Below, piece by piece: positions 1 through 24,947 of a DNA stretch of 64,000 nt. Location of the stretch: NCBI RefSeq assembly GCF_040954835.1, contig NC_090698.1, forward strand, positions 48,432,284 to 48,496,283, in the 5' to 3' direction. The first letter of the stretch is position 1. Each line of letters starts with the position of its first letter. The position numbers were made by a program, and so were the translations under genes. Source of the DNA: Lepisosteus oculatus. Lineage: Eukaryota; Chordata; Actinopteri; Semionotiformes; Lepisosteidae. The notes below the pieces were generated by a model that was given only the letters and a program-made list of their open reading frames with translations, was not told the DNA's origin and did not search any database.

Positions 1-4467
<4,467 letters not shown>

Positions 4468-6152
4468 GATGTAGTTTTATGTTAAGGCTAAGTTGAAATG
4501 GAAAATCCACTAAACTCTCTCTACTGTAAAATGATCTAATAACTGGTTGTGAAGATCCGGCTGTTTGAAAACTAAAACTTGCTGAAATGAATATTTCTAA
4601 TGTCCACTTTCCATTGCACATCAGACACTCCCCGTTGTGTTCAGAGAAGTGCTTCTCATCCAGCAGCACAAAAAAAAACAAAGGTTGGATTCCATAAGCA
4701 CTTCCGTTTTTTACTTTTTATTTTAATTACCAATATATGTTTTGAGCTCCTTGCCAACATTTTTTTAAAGAAAATGAAGTAAAACTGTGGACTTTTGGCT
4801 TCCATAGTACCTGTTAATCTTGTTGGAATTTTGTTATAAAAGATTGGTGGGATAGTTTTGAAATGTATGCATGCTCAAACCAGCCGTGATTGTAATTTAC
4901 CACCCATAGACATGACTGTGCTCACCTGTCAGTGCTGTATATAGCAGTGTTTCTTTAGGGGGACGGCTCATTATTCTGCTAAGTCACATAGTAAATACAG
5001 TGAATAAACTGCATTACTTGTCAGTGTTCATTTGTTTCCTTGGATCTATTTTGTGTTTTATAACACGTCTAGTTTACTTTTGTGCCATATCATGTTTTTA
5101 AAAGGCAGTTCTGATGTGTTGCATTGAATTTCCATTTACTGTAAAAAGTTTTTCATCTCATTTTAACACTTTCTTTGTAAAAATATGAAAATTTTATCTA
5201 ATGTATAGTAACCGAACACTGACTTTGGAGATAAGTTGTACTTCTAAGCGTTTAGTGTGTACGCCAGATTCAATGCTGGCTTAAAGAATAAAGGTTCACT
5301 TGTATGATTTTATACTGCAATGTATGATATATTTAAAGACAATGTTTTAAAAAAATAGAAGTATGCTAATTTGTTTTACCATTCATATATGATTCATAAC
5401 TTTTTGAGGTGAAAATTTTTACTTTTTGGTATTGTTCTCACTTGTGCATATAGTTCAATACAAGACCCCATACTGGTCATTTCCAACGGTTTTGGCTCAG
5501 TAATACATGAACAACTTGCTTCACTTTGTACTAAGTCTAACCAGACATGTCTAGTCGTTCGGTAAAGTACTGTGGTAAACTAATTTTACTAAACCTTCCC
5601 TATTTCAATCGAGTCATTTCATAACTACCTTGCTTTACCTTGTTATGACCCAATAGGTTCCATGATGTAAAATGTAAAGCCTCCATGCTTACAAACTCTG
5701 TAAACTTGTGAGCACTTTACTAACATAATATGGAATAAAATGAAGAAAACCCTGAATCATTATTTTGAACCTTTCTAAATCATTCCCTTTTGATTACATA
5801 AAACACTGCTGTGGTGCTATAAGACAGACGTTGGCTCTTACTGTGTGGTTCTGGGACAGTGTTTTCATGTGGTTGTGAAAAAAATACAGTTGGTTTATGT
5901 AAGATCACTTAGTCGTGTATCTGGATTAGCAGCAGTATGTCGTTTTAAAATGTGTATGTAGTAAGGTAGAATAAAATAAGATTATGTGACAGGTTAAAAG
6001 AGACATAGTTTATATATTTGTCGACTCTTCTTTCTCAGACATGCCCAGTGAGGCAGCTTTTTACGAGTGATAGCACTTTGTAGCACTCTAAGCTAGAATG
6101 GATGTGGGTGATTGATTGCACAACTGTAATGTGCAAGCCTTTGCCAAATAAA
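4468..6152 (+). other. KIF2A: KIF2A 3' UTR region with several candidate poly(A) signals
   Basis: AT-rich sequence after the stop codon with AATAAA at 5003-5008, 5287-5292, 5734-5739 and 6147-6152, which could give alternative 3' ends. The true 3' end cannot be fixed from sequence alone. Confidence 0.5.
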
Positions 6153-8099
6153 ACTGTTTTTAAGAAATACAGAATAGTACTAATATATAGTAATTAACAG
6201 TTGATGAGTTCTTAATATTCTTAATGGTTTTCTGTAAAAACAACAACCCTGTTTTGCAGCCATGTTAACCTGTGACTGGGTAGTTGTCTTAGAGGATTCT
6301 GCATTTACATAGAGATACGGGCACTACATGTAGATGGAGGAAAGGTACACATTATATTTAGAAATTAAATATATTATATAAACACATGTAGAATTATATA
6401 TATTTCAATGCAGGTCTCCAGTATCCTTCTTTCTTTGAAAACTCACGGTTGATTTCTGTTATTATATTATGATGCCTATTATACAAAGGATGCTATACAA
6501 TTTAGTGTCATCATTAAATAGTTCAAGTTTTGAATAGAAATAAAGTCCACAATGTTTGTAGTATATTTTTTATTTCTAGTGAACTGATCATAAAAACAGT
6601 TTTACAACATGTTTTCAATTTGGTGTTGTCCCTGTACCACACTGGTTGCAGGGTAAATTTGCCTTGTGATGCCTTTGAATAGTACTCCTATTTGTGAGCA
6701 TGGTTGGGATTTTCAGTGCCTGACTATAATGCCGTAGCCAGTTAACAGCCACGAGGGTGGTGATGTGTTGGAACCCAAGTGCAAGACATCAGAGAGGGGT
6801 GGAACACCTGAGGATACCCCAAGTGCAAGAGACCAAAGAGTGAGGGCTCCGGAAGAAAGGGAAGTGAAAGGGAATGGCAACATAAGAATGATGATAGAAT
6901 AACTGATTACTGGCCAGTGGGGCTTAATCAGCCCAGAGCAGACAGTAATGGAAAAGAAAACGGAACAAACTTCAACAGAACTGGCCAGCAGAGCACGGAG
7001 ACCCCAGCTACTCAACAAGAAAAGAAACCTGGAGTGTGAAGCGGAATCCTGTGCCGAGCTCCAAGGGAGACAGGAGTTCGACTTCGGAGTGGCATCCTGG
7101 TACAGAGAATGACGACAGGCTTCGGGATGCAGGGTCAGACGACTACCCAGAGAGGCTGCTGGGGTATCCACCCGGGGAACCGAAGAACAGGCAAGTGCAG
7201 ATGTGCAACAGAAAGGGGGTGAAAACAATAATGGAGCCTGGCAAAGCAGGGCTTCGGCTTTAGAGAGAACTGGGAATTGAAAAATTATTAATACAGATCA
7301 GGGAAGGAAGGTTCGGCTTGTGCAGCCAGCTCTGGAAAAACAGTGAGCCCTTGTGAGAATGTGACGGTTTCCCAGGGAAACCGCTAGTCGAGGGACGCTG
7401 CAGGAAGGTGATCTTAACACAATCTAGCAGGTCTTATTGATCACACTTAAATGATCAATTTCTAAATACCTGGAACACAATCATTTTTACCACCTAAGCA
7501 GGTGTTTTGTACAATTATTTTATAAATGAGATTAAAATATCCCTCAAGGACCATAGCTGGTTATTCTTAAATTTACTCAACTTGAATTACTCTTTTGCAT
7601 GGTGTAAAAGATAAATATTCTCATTGGGGTTTCTTCTAATGCACTACAACTGCATCACTATCAAGGTTTGCTAAGAAGTATTTTCATTTGACTTCTAATC
7701 CCATAGAATGTTTCATTTAAACTTTCATCCCAGAGCTCCAGAAAAAAAAAGGCAAATATAAAAAGATTTATGTGCAGTATAAATGTGAAGAATTTGTTCT
7801 TTTAAAGAGAAATGTTTTCTTTTAAAATATATATTCTTCACCTAAGATTTCACTGATGAACCACACATCACCATTTGCATTACACACATTACATACAGCA
7901 ACCCAGTAAAATGCATTCAATTAATCTTTTAAAGATCACTTCATTATTTAAAAAAAAATCACAATACAGAAAATGCCAACAAAACTGATATTGTTGAACC
8001 TCACAAGCTGTATTCTTAAAAAGTGTGGATTCCAAATTCTGTTTTGCAAGTTTGTGTACTGTTACAGTCTTACAGATACCACGGACATTCTCTGCAGTA
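6153..8099. other. Convergent KIF2A/DIMT1 3' interval
   Basis: AT-rich stretch between two converging genes. It probably holds the DIMT1 3' UTR on the right. On the minus strand an AATAAA (TTTATT on plus, 6569-6574) is one possible DIMT1 signal, but it is far from the stop and unproven. The only compositional anomaly is the insert at about 6714-7400. Confidence 0.4.
6714..7400. repeat. Unidentified purine-rich insert, probable transposable element remnant
   Basis: A GC- and purine-rich block (plus strand) interrupts AT-rich flanks. It has a short internal direct repeat: CCCAAGTGCAAGA near 6774 and 6818, with a related GCAAGTGCAGA near 7192. Open frames on both strands reflect composition; I recognise no protein in them. 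It may be an untranslated part of a retroelement. Confidence 0.35.
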
Positions 8100-17258
<9,159 letters not shown>

Positions 17259-17383
17259 TTTGTTTTCGTTTGATACTTCACCAACTGAAGAAATCTGTGT
17301 CTATACTATACATTCCCAACACGTGTTCCTAATGTAAGCTCGTCATAGACTGCTTCGCGTCGTCTAATAAAGCGCAATAAATT

Positions 17384-17402
17384 GCATTCTGGGACTTGTG
17401 GT
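17384..17402 (-). promoter_or_regulatory. ZNF143/SBS-type motif
   Basis: On the minus strand ACCACAAGTCCCAGAATGC, close to the known SBS consensus ACTACAANTCCCAGNATGC. About 126-144 bases upstream of the DIMT1 ATG. Confidence 0.7.
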
Positions 17403-17452
17403 TCTGAACTGCAACAAAGCGGTAACAACAGTACAATTTTAAAAACCAACGG

Positions 17453-17471
17453 ACTACTTCTCCCATAATGC
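17453..17471 (+). promoter_or_regulatory. ZNF143/SBS-type motif, opposite orientation
   Basis: ACTACTTCTCCCATAATGC on the plus strand, a second match to the SBS consensus, 50 bp from the first and inverted relative to it. Confidence 0.65.
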
Positions 17472-18470
17472 TGTAACAACACAACTATTGTCGCAGGACT
17501 GGAGTGTGGTTCATATGTTGTTTACGATTATGCTTAATGGTAATGGTTTTGTTTTAGACTTTGTAAAAGTAGTCATGGCTGATTTAAAACTGTATGGTGG
17601 CACTATTTCGTGAAATTGTATATGATCTGTTTCATTTTTGCTCATGTGTTTAACTTATTTAGTGGTTGCGACAAGGACAGCTCCCTTTTAACTTAAATGA
17701 GATGAAAATACTCATAGTAGTACTCATGCAATTTATGTGTTCCAAAAATATTTTACATTAACATTTTTTCGAATACTGTCCCATTATTTGTTGTGAAGCA
17801 CCGCCACCCAGTGGACATTGTCCTGTTTACTTTTATTGTTAATTACTTTAACCCAAAATTAAAGCAGAAACCGACCATGGCTGTTTAAAGACATTTTGGC
17901 TCCGCATTCGGAATGTTGAGATCTTGTTTTTTGGGGGAGAGGGGAAGGGGGGATATTAAACTACCAGACTCAATGAATCTTCGTCACAAAGTACGACACG
18001 AATAGGTGTTCGAAAGAAGAACTTGAAAACACACAAAACGGTGTCCCACTATTTTAAAATTAGCCTTCAAACATAAATCGGATATTAGACAGTATTTAGT
18101 AACAACTGCATAATGCATTTCTTTTTCCTCTCCATTAAAGTGTAAACTCGAGAGAAATATCTGAAACCATTAATTAAGGGCAGCTGCTGCAATTCAATGT
18201 TTCCCAGAATTCGTCATTTAATTAAATTAAGGCTTTTCAACTTTCTTGGAACGTACAGAAAAGAATCCTGTAAAATATTTTTTTAATTAATTTAAGTTCA
18301 AACATTTAAAAATAACACGGAAACTGGGTAGTATGCTAAAATTAATAAAACCCCAAAACTTTAATTTGGATACACAAATGTCCCGCAATCAAGAAATTCG
18401 TAACACTAACCAAACCAGTACAAAATTTTCAAGAAGCGTGGCAATTCGTGCCGTAAACTAGTAGAAATCG

Positions 18471-18513
18471 TGACATCATCAGCATGCGCCTTCCACCGTG
18501 TGTATGGCGCCAT
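18471..18513 (+). promoter_or_regulatory. IPO11 core-promoter motifs (CRE-, NRF1- and YY1-like)
   Basis: TGACATCATC at 18471-18480, GCATGCGCC at 18482-18490 (NRF1 half-site type) and the palindrome ATGGCGCCAT at 18504-18513 (YY1 core ATGG on both strands) lie just upstream of the presumed first exon. Confidence 0.45.
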
Positions 18514-18529
18514 CCAACTACCAGGCGTG

Positions 18530-18598
18530 TGCATGTTTGTACTTAGAGCTGACACCAGCATAGTTGTGATATTCCATTACACACCACTTCTGCCAGAG
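18530..18598 (+). other. IPO11: Presumed IPO11 non-coding first exon
   Basis: The donor CAGAG|GTAAGT at 18598/18599 is strong and lies just downstream of promoter-like motifs and 9.2 kb before the ATG exon. The left boundary is a guess; no transcript evidence is available. Confidence 0.45.
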
Positions 18599-19244
18599 GT
18601 AAGTATGCTTAAAGTACTGAAAAAACCTGAAGATCTTCTGTTTTAAATCAGACATTGAAATGATATTTGCTCGGTATCATTTCAGTGTTGGGCCAGGTTA
18701 GCTTGTGTAATTTATCTACTGTGTTAACACGCGTTGCAATGATTTTTGTATATTACAGGGGGGGCTGTGTAATGATGACTGGTTTAGAATTGTAAGGATT
18801 ATTAAAGTAATGCGTTCAGGGTCTACAACATATATCCCAGACCTAAACTATGATGGATAATATAAGTCCACAGCGAGCTGAAATTTCATGTAACTCCTTT
18901 GCTTCTTTTGGGGGGTTGGTAGTTGCATGAATGTGGTCAGATGTGGTGTCTCCAGGGTTCTAATCGTGTTTTCAAAGTAACGGTAGGTGTCTGGGTCTAA
19001 CTGTGAATGTATGATTATTGTTTTGTTTATGCGATTTGGTTTTAACGTCTTTGAAAGTCATGTGTTTGCTGGTACCCCGCGCGAGTACTCTGTGCTTTTA
19101 TTTGCACTCTGCTGAACTGAAGTCTTCCATACAGTATGTATTGCGAATCAGTTTGCCCATGGCACTGACTCGTGTGTCCGATAACAGCTTTAACTGTTTT
19201 TGATATACGTCTATTAGTTTGGATCAGAAGCAGCTATGTTTGCC

Positions 19245-19743
19245 ATTACCTAATCGAGAGGCCATTTGGCTGATACAGCCGTTTGGTTGCCATATACAGT
19301 AGCTAATTAATCCATCTGTTTCTTTAAAGAAGGTAGGTTACCTGCTTCAATAACATGGCAGGACATTATCTTACCAGGTCACACAATCCATCGTTTAATG
19401 AATTGACAGCTCTTCTCATTAAGTATACTTATTCATAGATCTTCTTCAAGTCTTCTGGCATGTGTTTCAGTTTTGATTCTGAAGAAGTCCACCGGGTTGA
19501 ATTTATCAGTGCATTTGAGGATTTTGAATGGCTGAATCAGGTCCCCCTGAAAAGCGTGAGCATTGTACATTTCTAACACGACATCTCTTTATTTAAATTC
19601 TGTTTTTTTTAGTTGTAACAGTTATTTTACCCTTTTCATTGGTTCTGTATAAAGCTTGGATGAGGGAAAATGTGTCATCATAAATGTCTTATGTTTTTGG
19701 AGGGATGCCCTTACTCACATTTGTATCCTTTCTTATGTTCTTA
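19245..19743 (+). repeat. Dispersed fish repeat (longer copy)
   Basis: Shares AGAGGCCAT and CAACATGGC blocks with 3560-3712 and continues with GAATCAGGTCCCCCTGAAAA and an end TTTCTTATGTTCTTA. Another end fragment lies at about 44826-44872. Class unknown. Confidence 0.5.
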
Positions 19744-19747
19744 ATCT

Positions 19748-20635
19748 TTGATTATAGAAGCAGTGAAAAAAGTTTGCCAATCCTTATCTGTAAACTTTAC
19801 TAGTTCACTGGCTAGGCTAAACCAGTACCAATCACAACATGGGGTGATCTCCGATTCTGGCTTAACATTCGACCCACATGTGCAGCATATTGTCAAAACA
19901 TCTTTTTTTCACCTCAGAAATATCGCTAGACTACGCCCTATGCTGTCACTAGCTCTGGCTGAAAAGCTAATAAACATATTTGTGTTCTCCCAAATTGACT
20001 GCTGTAATGCTCTACTCGCTGGGGTATCTAAATCTACTTTGAACAAACTGCAGTATGTCCAAAATTCAGCAGCCAGAATCCTGATCAGGTCTTGTGCAAG
20101 TGATCACATTACTCCTATCCTGGAGTCCTTGCACTGGCTTCCTGTCAAATTCCGTGTTGACTTTAAAATCCTCATGCTCACCTATAGGGCTCTGCATGGC
20201 TAGGCACCTCAGTACCTGTCAGAACTATTATCGCCCTACTCCCCACCTTGCAACCTTCGCTCTTCTAATTCTGGTCTCCTAACTGTCCCCCCCAAGCCTG
20301 TCTACATTGTATGGGTGACAGGGCCTTCTCCTGTTATGCCCCCAAGCTCTGCAACTCTGTGCCCAAGGAAGAGAGTCACCTCTAAACTCCTTCGATTCTA
20401 GACTCAAAACCTTCTACTTTAGAAAAGCCTTTACTTTACTGGTTCCATTCTTCACCCCTCTGCTTTTCCTGCTATCACCATCCACGGTCTCCTCTGTATA
20501 TTGTAATTGTGTTTTTATCTCGTGTATTATTTTTATTTATTGTTGTTATCATTCTGTAAAGCGCTTTGAGAAGCCACCTTTAAAGGTGCTATATAAAATA
20601 GTTTATAATAATAATAATTATTATTAACATATCTT
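19748..20635 (+). mobile_element. 5'-truncated L2-type LINE with reverse-transcriptase C-terminal remnant
   Basis: An open frame at 19748-20203 contains HVQHIVKTSFFHLRNIARLR, SQIDCCNALLAGVSKSTLNK and HITPILESLHWLPVKFRVDF, the C-terminal part of a non-LTR reverse transcriptase as seen in fish L2/CR1-related elements. A frame shift after ALHG breaks it. The 3' end reads CTGTAAAGCGCTTTGAGAAG, then GGTGCTATATAAAATA and an (AAT)n-type tail. Truncated and inactive. Confidence 0.85.
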
Positions 20636-20966
20636 GGCATGTTACACATAGTCAGCTCACAGGAAGTGTTGTAGCAGCTAATCCATTAGTAGTAATAATA
20701 TCTAATTTACTTCTTATCAGCATGTTCCTTGTCAGTCATTTATGCATTCATTAATGTGTGTTATTCTACACAACCATAAAGCAAAAGGGCTACATTTTTA
20801 TGAGGAAGTGTAGAACAGTCACAATTACATTATCTTAAAAAAAACTTTAAAATGACCGTAGAATATACCCATTACGTTTTCTCTCCGTAAATGAGAAAAA
20901 TGTTTTGGGTGAAATAGTACAGAATGTGTTGGGATGTTTGCCCAACACCGTATGTTTAGGTACGTA

Positions 20967-21190
20967 CAGTGCAGTCTGTAAGCATCTGGACAGTGACACA
21001 ATTTTTGTTGTTTTAGCTCTGTACTCCAGCACATTGGATTTGAAATGAAACAATGACTATGAGGTTAAAGTGCAGAATGTCAGCTTTAATATGAAGGTAT
21101 TTACGTCTATATTGGATGAACTATATAGGAATCACATCCCTTTTTATGCATAGTCCTCCCATTTTAGGGGAACCTCTTTTAAAACCAGTG
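20967..21190 (+). mobile_element. Tc1/mariner-type non-autonomous element, left-end fragment
   Basis: Follows a TA (20965-20966) and begins CAGTGCAGTCTGTAAGCATC, then GGACAGTGACACAATTTTTG and GCACATTGGATTTGAAATGA, a sequence layout common to fish MITEs. I could not find the opposite inverted end, so the right boundary is approximate. Confidence 0.6.
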
Positions 21191-21480
21191 CATGAAAAAA
21201 AGACTGTGTTCAAACTCCTGAACACCCAGGGTGAAGCCGCTGTTTTGTGAATTATTGTCTGTTTGAAGACTATTTTGGGGCAAAGAGGATTTAGGGAGGA
21301 GCTAGGGATCTGTCACTCCAGCTTTTGAAGTGCTTTCCAGCCACGTGGTTTTCACCTGGGACGACTAACCTTAACCACCCGGTTAATGAGTCAAAGCATA
21401 TGAACATACTATTTCACAGTTAAGATGGCATAGCCACTTCTGGGCTCATACTAGCATAAAAAACTTTGTTCTAGGTGAGG

Positions 21481-21818
21481 GCAACACCGTGGCGTGGTGG
21501 TTAGCATTGTTGCCTCACAGAGCTTGGCCCCTGGGTTCGTTTCTGGACCTGGGGTGCGGTGTGTGTGGAGTTTGCGTGTTCCCCCTGCGTTCATGTGGGC
21601 TTCCTCCAGTTTCTCCACACTGTCCAACAATATACTGGTATATTAAGAGACTTCTGGGAAAATTGGCCCTTGTGGGAGTGTTTGTGTGCATGTCTGTGTG
21701 TGTGACCTGTGATGGACTATTGTCCCGTCCTGGGTATACATTGCCTTGCACCTGTTGCTTGCAGGGATAGGTTCTGGTTGTCTTGTGACCTTCAGGTGGG
21801 TAAGGCAGTTAGAGAATG
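21481..21818 (+). mobile_element. tRNA-derived SINE
   Basis: Head ACCGTGGCGTGGTGGTTAGC and B-box-like TGGGTTCGTTTC, body GTGTGGAGTTTGCGTGTTCC and CCTCCAGTTTCTCCACACTG, end GGGATAGGTTCTGG and GAGAATGGATGGA. Same family as 25955-26336, 33715-33860 (-), 37015-37300 and 49150-49455 (-). Confidence 0.85.
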
Positions 21819-21992
21819 GATGGAGTCTGCGGAGAAAGAATAGGCGTTGCCGTGCTGTCTTGGCTACGAGGTTGGTGTGGTGGGTCCAGGTTAGATCGTC
21901 TGTGATGGTGACACCTATGATTTTGAACCTTTTGTCTCTCTCCACCGCGGACCCGCTGATGTGAATGGGGGTGCGGTCTGTTCCTCGATGCT
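21819..21992 (-). mobile_element. LINE reverse-transcriptase fragment (minus strand)
   Basis: Minus strand reads TPIHISGSAVERDKRFKIIG then VTITDDLTWTHHTNLVAKTA and RQRLFFLRRL, typical of the region downstream of the RT core in fish non-LTR retrotransposons (Rex1-like by memory). It abuts the SINE end at 21818. Confidence 0.65.
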
Positions 21993-22149
21993 GTGCTTCT
22001 CTATAAAACTACAGGTAGAATATATCTTTTAAGAGCACAACAAACACTTGCCAAACAGCAGAAACATTAAACAAATCTGTTAGCTGCCCGGTCTGCAACG
22101 TACACGCGCACCCGCGCAGTATTTTGTGCGCATGCGCATATCATGCGCA

Positions 22150-22256
22150 AAGCATAAAGATATATGTCGAACATTTATCACACTTTTGTTAAAATTATAT
22201 AGAGGAAAATGATATTGCGATAATTATCATTATCGAATTATCGCCCAGCTCTAGTT
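22150..22256. mobile_element. hAT-type element end (tentative)
   Basis: The right edge, on the minus strand, reads CTAGAGCTGGGCGATAATTC followed by GATAATGATAATTATCGCAA. This motif recurs at ends of fish DNA-transposon repeats. The other end was not located. Confidence 0.35.
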
Positions 22257-23776
22257 TTAAACTACTGTTCTTGAGGTGAATAAGTTTTGAATATGTTTGG
22301 TACCGCTGATTAATGCAGCAAATCAAAAAGGCAATTAACATTACAGACCTGGTGAGGTCAGTGAATCACTGCAATAGAATACAGTGCACCGTGACGACTT
22401 TATTTCCCCTCAGCTCTTTGTCTAGATAGTAGGAGAAACGTGCATTGCCTTCCGAAGGAGAGCTAGCCTCCCCATATTAAGTGCAAATGATGTAGGGGGG
22501 AAAAAAGTTGTGCACTCAGTTTCAGGTGTAAGTAAAAGCATGTTGCAGAATGTCAGGTAGGAGGGCATGTGAGCTGGTTTCCATGTCTGTCCATGTGTTG
22601 GAACAGGCAGGTCTGTTTGTTCACATAGGAGCAGCTTGCTTTGCCTACTTTGTCCTGGCTTTTTGTCAATGTGGTAAATTGCTTGCCTTGCAGAGGGTCA
22701 ATTCCTGGCTTCAGTTGTCTACCCACAAGGACTAACATATGTAGGGACATATCTTTCTTATAGGAACTACCGTTTGAGTTTTATTTTTCTGCCAAGTACA
22801 GTGTACATTTGCTTCTGGCCTTGTGATATGAAAGGATTACATTTGTGCAGAAAAATGTTTGTTTCTAATGTCTGTATTTGTTGCTTTTGAAAGGACATGT
22901 GTATTGTACAGGATAAAAATGATCTGACCTCGTCATGCAGTCCTCTCTAAGTAAGTGTAGTTTGCGTAATGGCTAAAATGGTCAAAATGCTAGAAAATAG
23001 CGATCTTGGGATTGTGGTCTTGGGATTGTGGTTGGGGATTTCTGTGATGTTCTGCGACTTCATCTAAATGGGTTAACATTTCTTTTCCTGTATCTTCACA
23101 TTATTTTATCTTTTGTTAGAAAAATAGTTTGGGGAACACTAGTGTGTAGCTTAGCCATTTCTTCATTAGTGTTATTTGTATAGTTTTAACCTAAGTGATA
23201 TCTATTTGAAGTCACATGCTGATTCTAGATCAGAGATTACTTTTGACGCCATCACACAAACAGAAATGAAGCATGAGTATTGAGTAACACTGTGCCGTTG
23301 TACATTTCTCAATGATCCTGATTTATGAGCAAACAAACCTTTTAAGCTGTTGCCTGTGGTTGCAGTTAAGAGATCGAAGTAATGTGCAAGCTGTTGTTTA
23401 AGGTGCCCTGATTGAGGTTAGCTCTTTATGGATCTTTGCCAGTTTTTGCCTATGTATTACGAGAAATCTGAATGAAACTGATGAATAATACCCATGTCAA
23501 AAGCATGCTGTAATGTCAAACGTTAACACAGTATATCCTTTAACAGATTTGAAATTTGACAGCTGTTAAAGCATATTTTTCTTCTACTTATCACTAGATG
23601 GCAGTGTTTCTGTTTGTGGTTTTCATTTTTCTGTTGTGCCTCTTTTCCTCCTGGTTTTGATTGTTGTATTATATTTTTACAGGTTATCTTATTCCCAGGA
23701 AATTGCATAGACTGCTGGAAGGATGTGATTCTATAATCTTCCAGTACATCCTTCTCCAGCACATTCTGGTTTCATA

Positions 23777-24947
23777 CTGTAGCTATAAATGTTGGGACAG
23801 TGAAGTCCCAACTGCTGTTTATGCTGTATACTCAAGTATTTTGGTTTTGAGATTAAAAAATGAATGTGAGACAAAAGTAAAGAATGTCACCTTTTATTGC
23901 AGGATATTTCCATTTTCTGTTTTATTGTGTGCATATGTTCTGACTGATGCATCTTTTTGTCTTCAATCCCCCCTTTTTAGATGAGTATTTGGAAAACATA
24001 AGCTAGTTTGGGGACTAAACATCTTGAAGAAAATTAAACGAATATCAGACGTAGTTTTTGGTTGCAAGTCCTTTGCATGGAATAACTCGATCAGGCCTGC
24101 GACCCATTGACGTCACCCCAGACTCTTGGTTTGTTCTTTTCAGATGCTTTGCCAAGCCTGCGCTGCAGCCATTTTCAGTTGCTGTGTGTTTTGGGAGGTT
24201 TCTGGCTTCAGTTTTCTTTTCAGCAATTGAAAGACATGCTCGATTTGATTTAAACCAGGAGATTGACTTGGCCGGTCTAAGACTTTCTATTTTCTTCTTC
24301 CGGGTAAGCTCCTTGGTTGCATCGACAGTGTGTTTTGGGTCATTGAATTGCCGGCCGATGAGTCTGGAACTGTGAAAGTCTTCTGTGAACAGCAGAATGT
24401 GACACCCTCACCCCTACTCAGTGGTCGTTGCTGATTGCTAAGTACACCTGTTGTTTCCTACTTTTTCAAGATATTCCAAATTGTTGATTTTACTGTACCC
24501 AGTGTATGTGCTGTGGGTCTGATTGAGTTCTTTTCTTTCAGCATCTGGAGTGCATGTGTTCTTTTATAGGAATTTCTCTAGTCTTTGTGTTGGTTTAGGC
24601 CTATTGACCTCTTGTCAGTATGCCTAGGGAGAAGGGAAGACCAAAGTCTTAAATCCAGCACTGCACGTTCACAGCTCTTTTGTGCATACACAATCAATGC
24701 AACAGGAAACACTCGAGGAATTTAAAGGAACACTAGGCAGCCAATTATCCCATACTTACATTATGCTCACCTGAGATGGGGAAGGTTGAACTAAAACAGT
24801 ACAAAAAGCAGAGAAATACCCAGAAATTAAAGGTGGTGTTTTGTACTTTTGTCTCATTCATCTTTTACTCTCAAATCCAAATTACTTGACTATACAGCAA
24901 AAATAGCAATTTTGACTTCACTGACCCGATGGTTATGGAAGGCACTG
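23777..24947. mobile_element. 1.17-kb MITE with long terminal inverted repeats and TA duplication
   Basis: TA at 23775-23776 and 24948-24949 flank the element. The first about 150 bases (GGGACAGTGAAGTC, GCTGTATACTCAAGTA, TTTTGAGATTAAAAAATGAA, GAGACAAAAGTAAAGAAT) reappear as an imperfect inverted copy at the right end, read on the minus strand from 24947 (GGGTCAGTGAAGTC, GCTGTATAGTCAAGTA, TTTGAGAGTAAAAGATGAAT, GAGACAAAAGTACAAAAC). Open frames inside have no transposase motif, so it is non-autonomous. Confidence 0.8.

Larger units (their letters stand above)
17259..18529. promoter_or_regulatory. Divergent DIMT1/IPO11 promoter interval
   Basis: About 1.3 kb between the DIMT1 start codon (-) and the presumed IPO11 first exon (+). 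No coding region seen. Motifs cluster at both ends: two ZNF143-type sites near DIMT1, and NRF1- and YY1-like sites near IPO11. The centre is AT-rich, so this looks like two adjacent promoters rather than one short shared CpG island. Confidence 0.55.

Noticed and set aside
6713..7263. Long open frames on both strands (171 and 75 codons)
   Set aside because: They lie in one purine-rich block, overlap each other antisense, and show no recognisable domain or splice context; composition explains them.
24058..24375. 105-codon open frame
   Set aside because: Lies inside the MITE at 23777-24947 and has no transposase motif.
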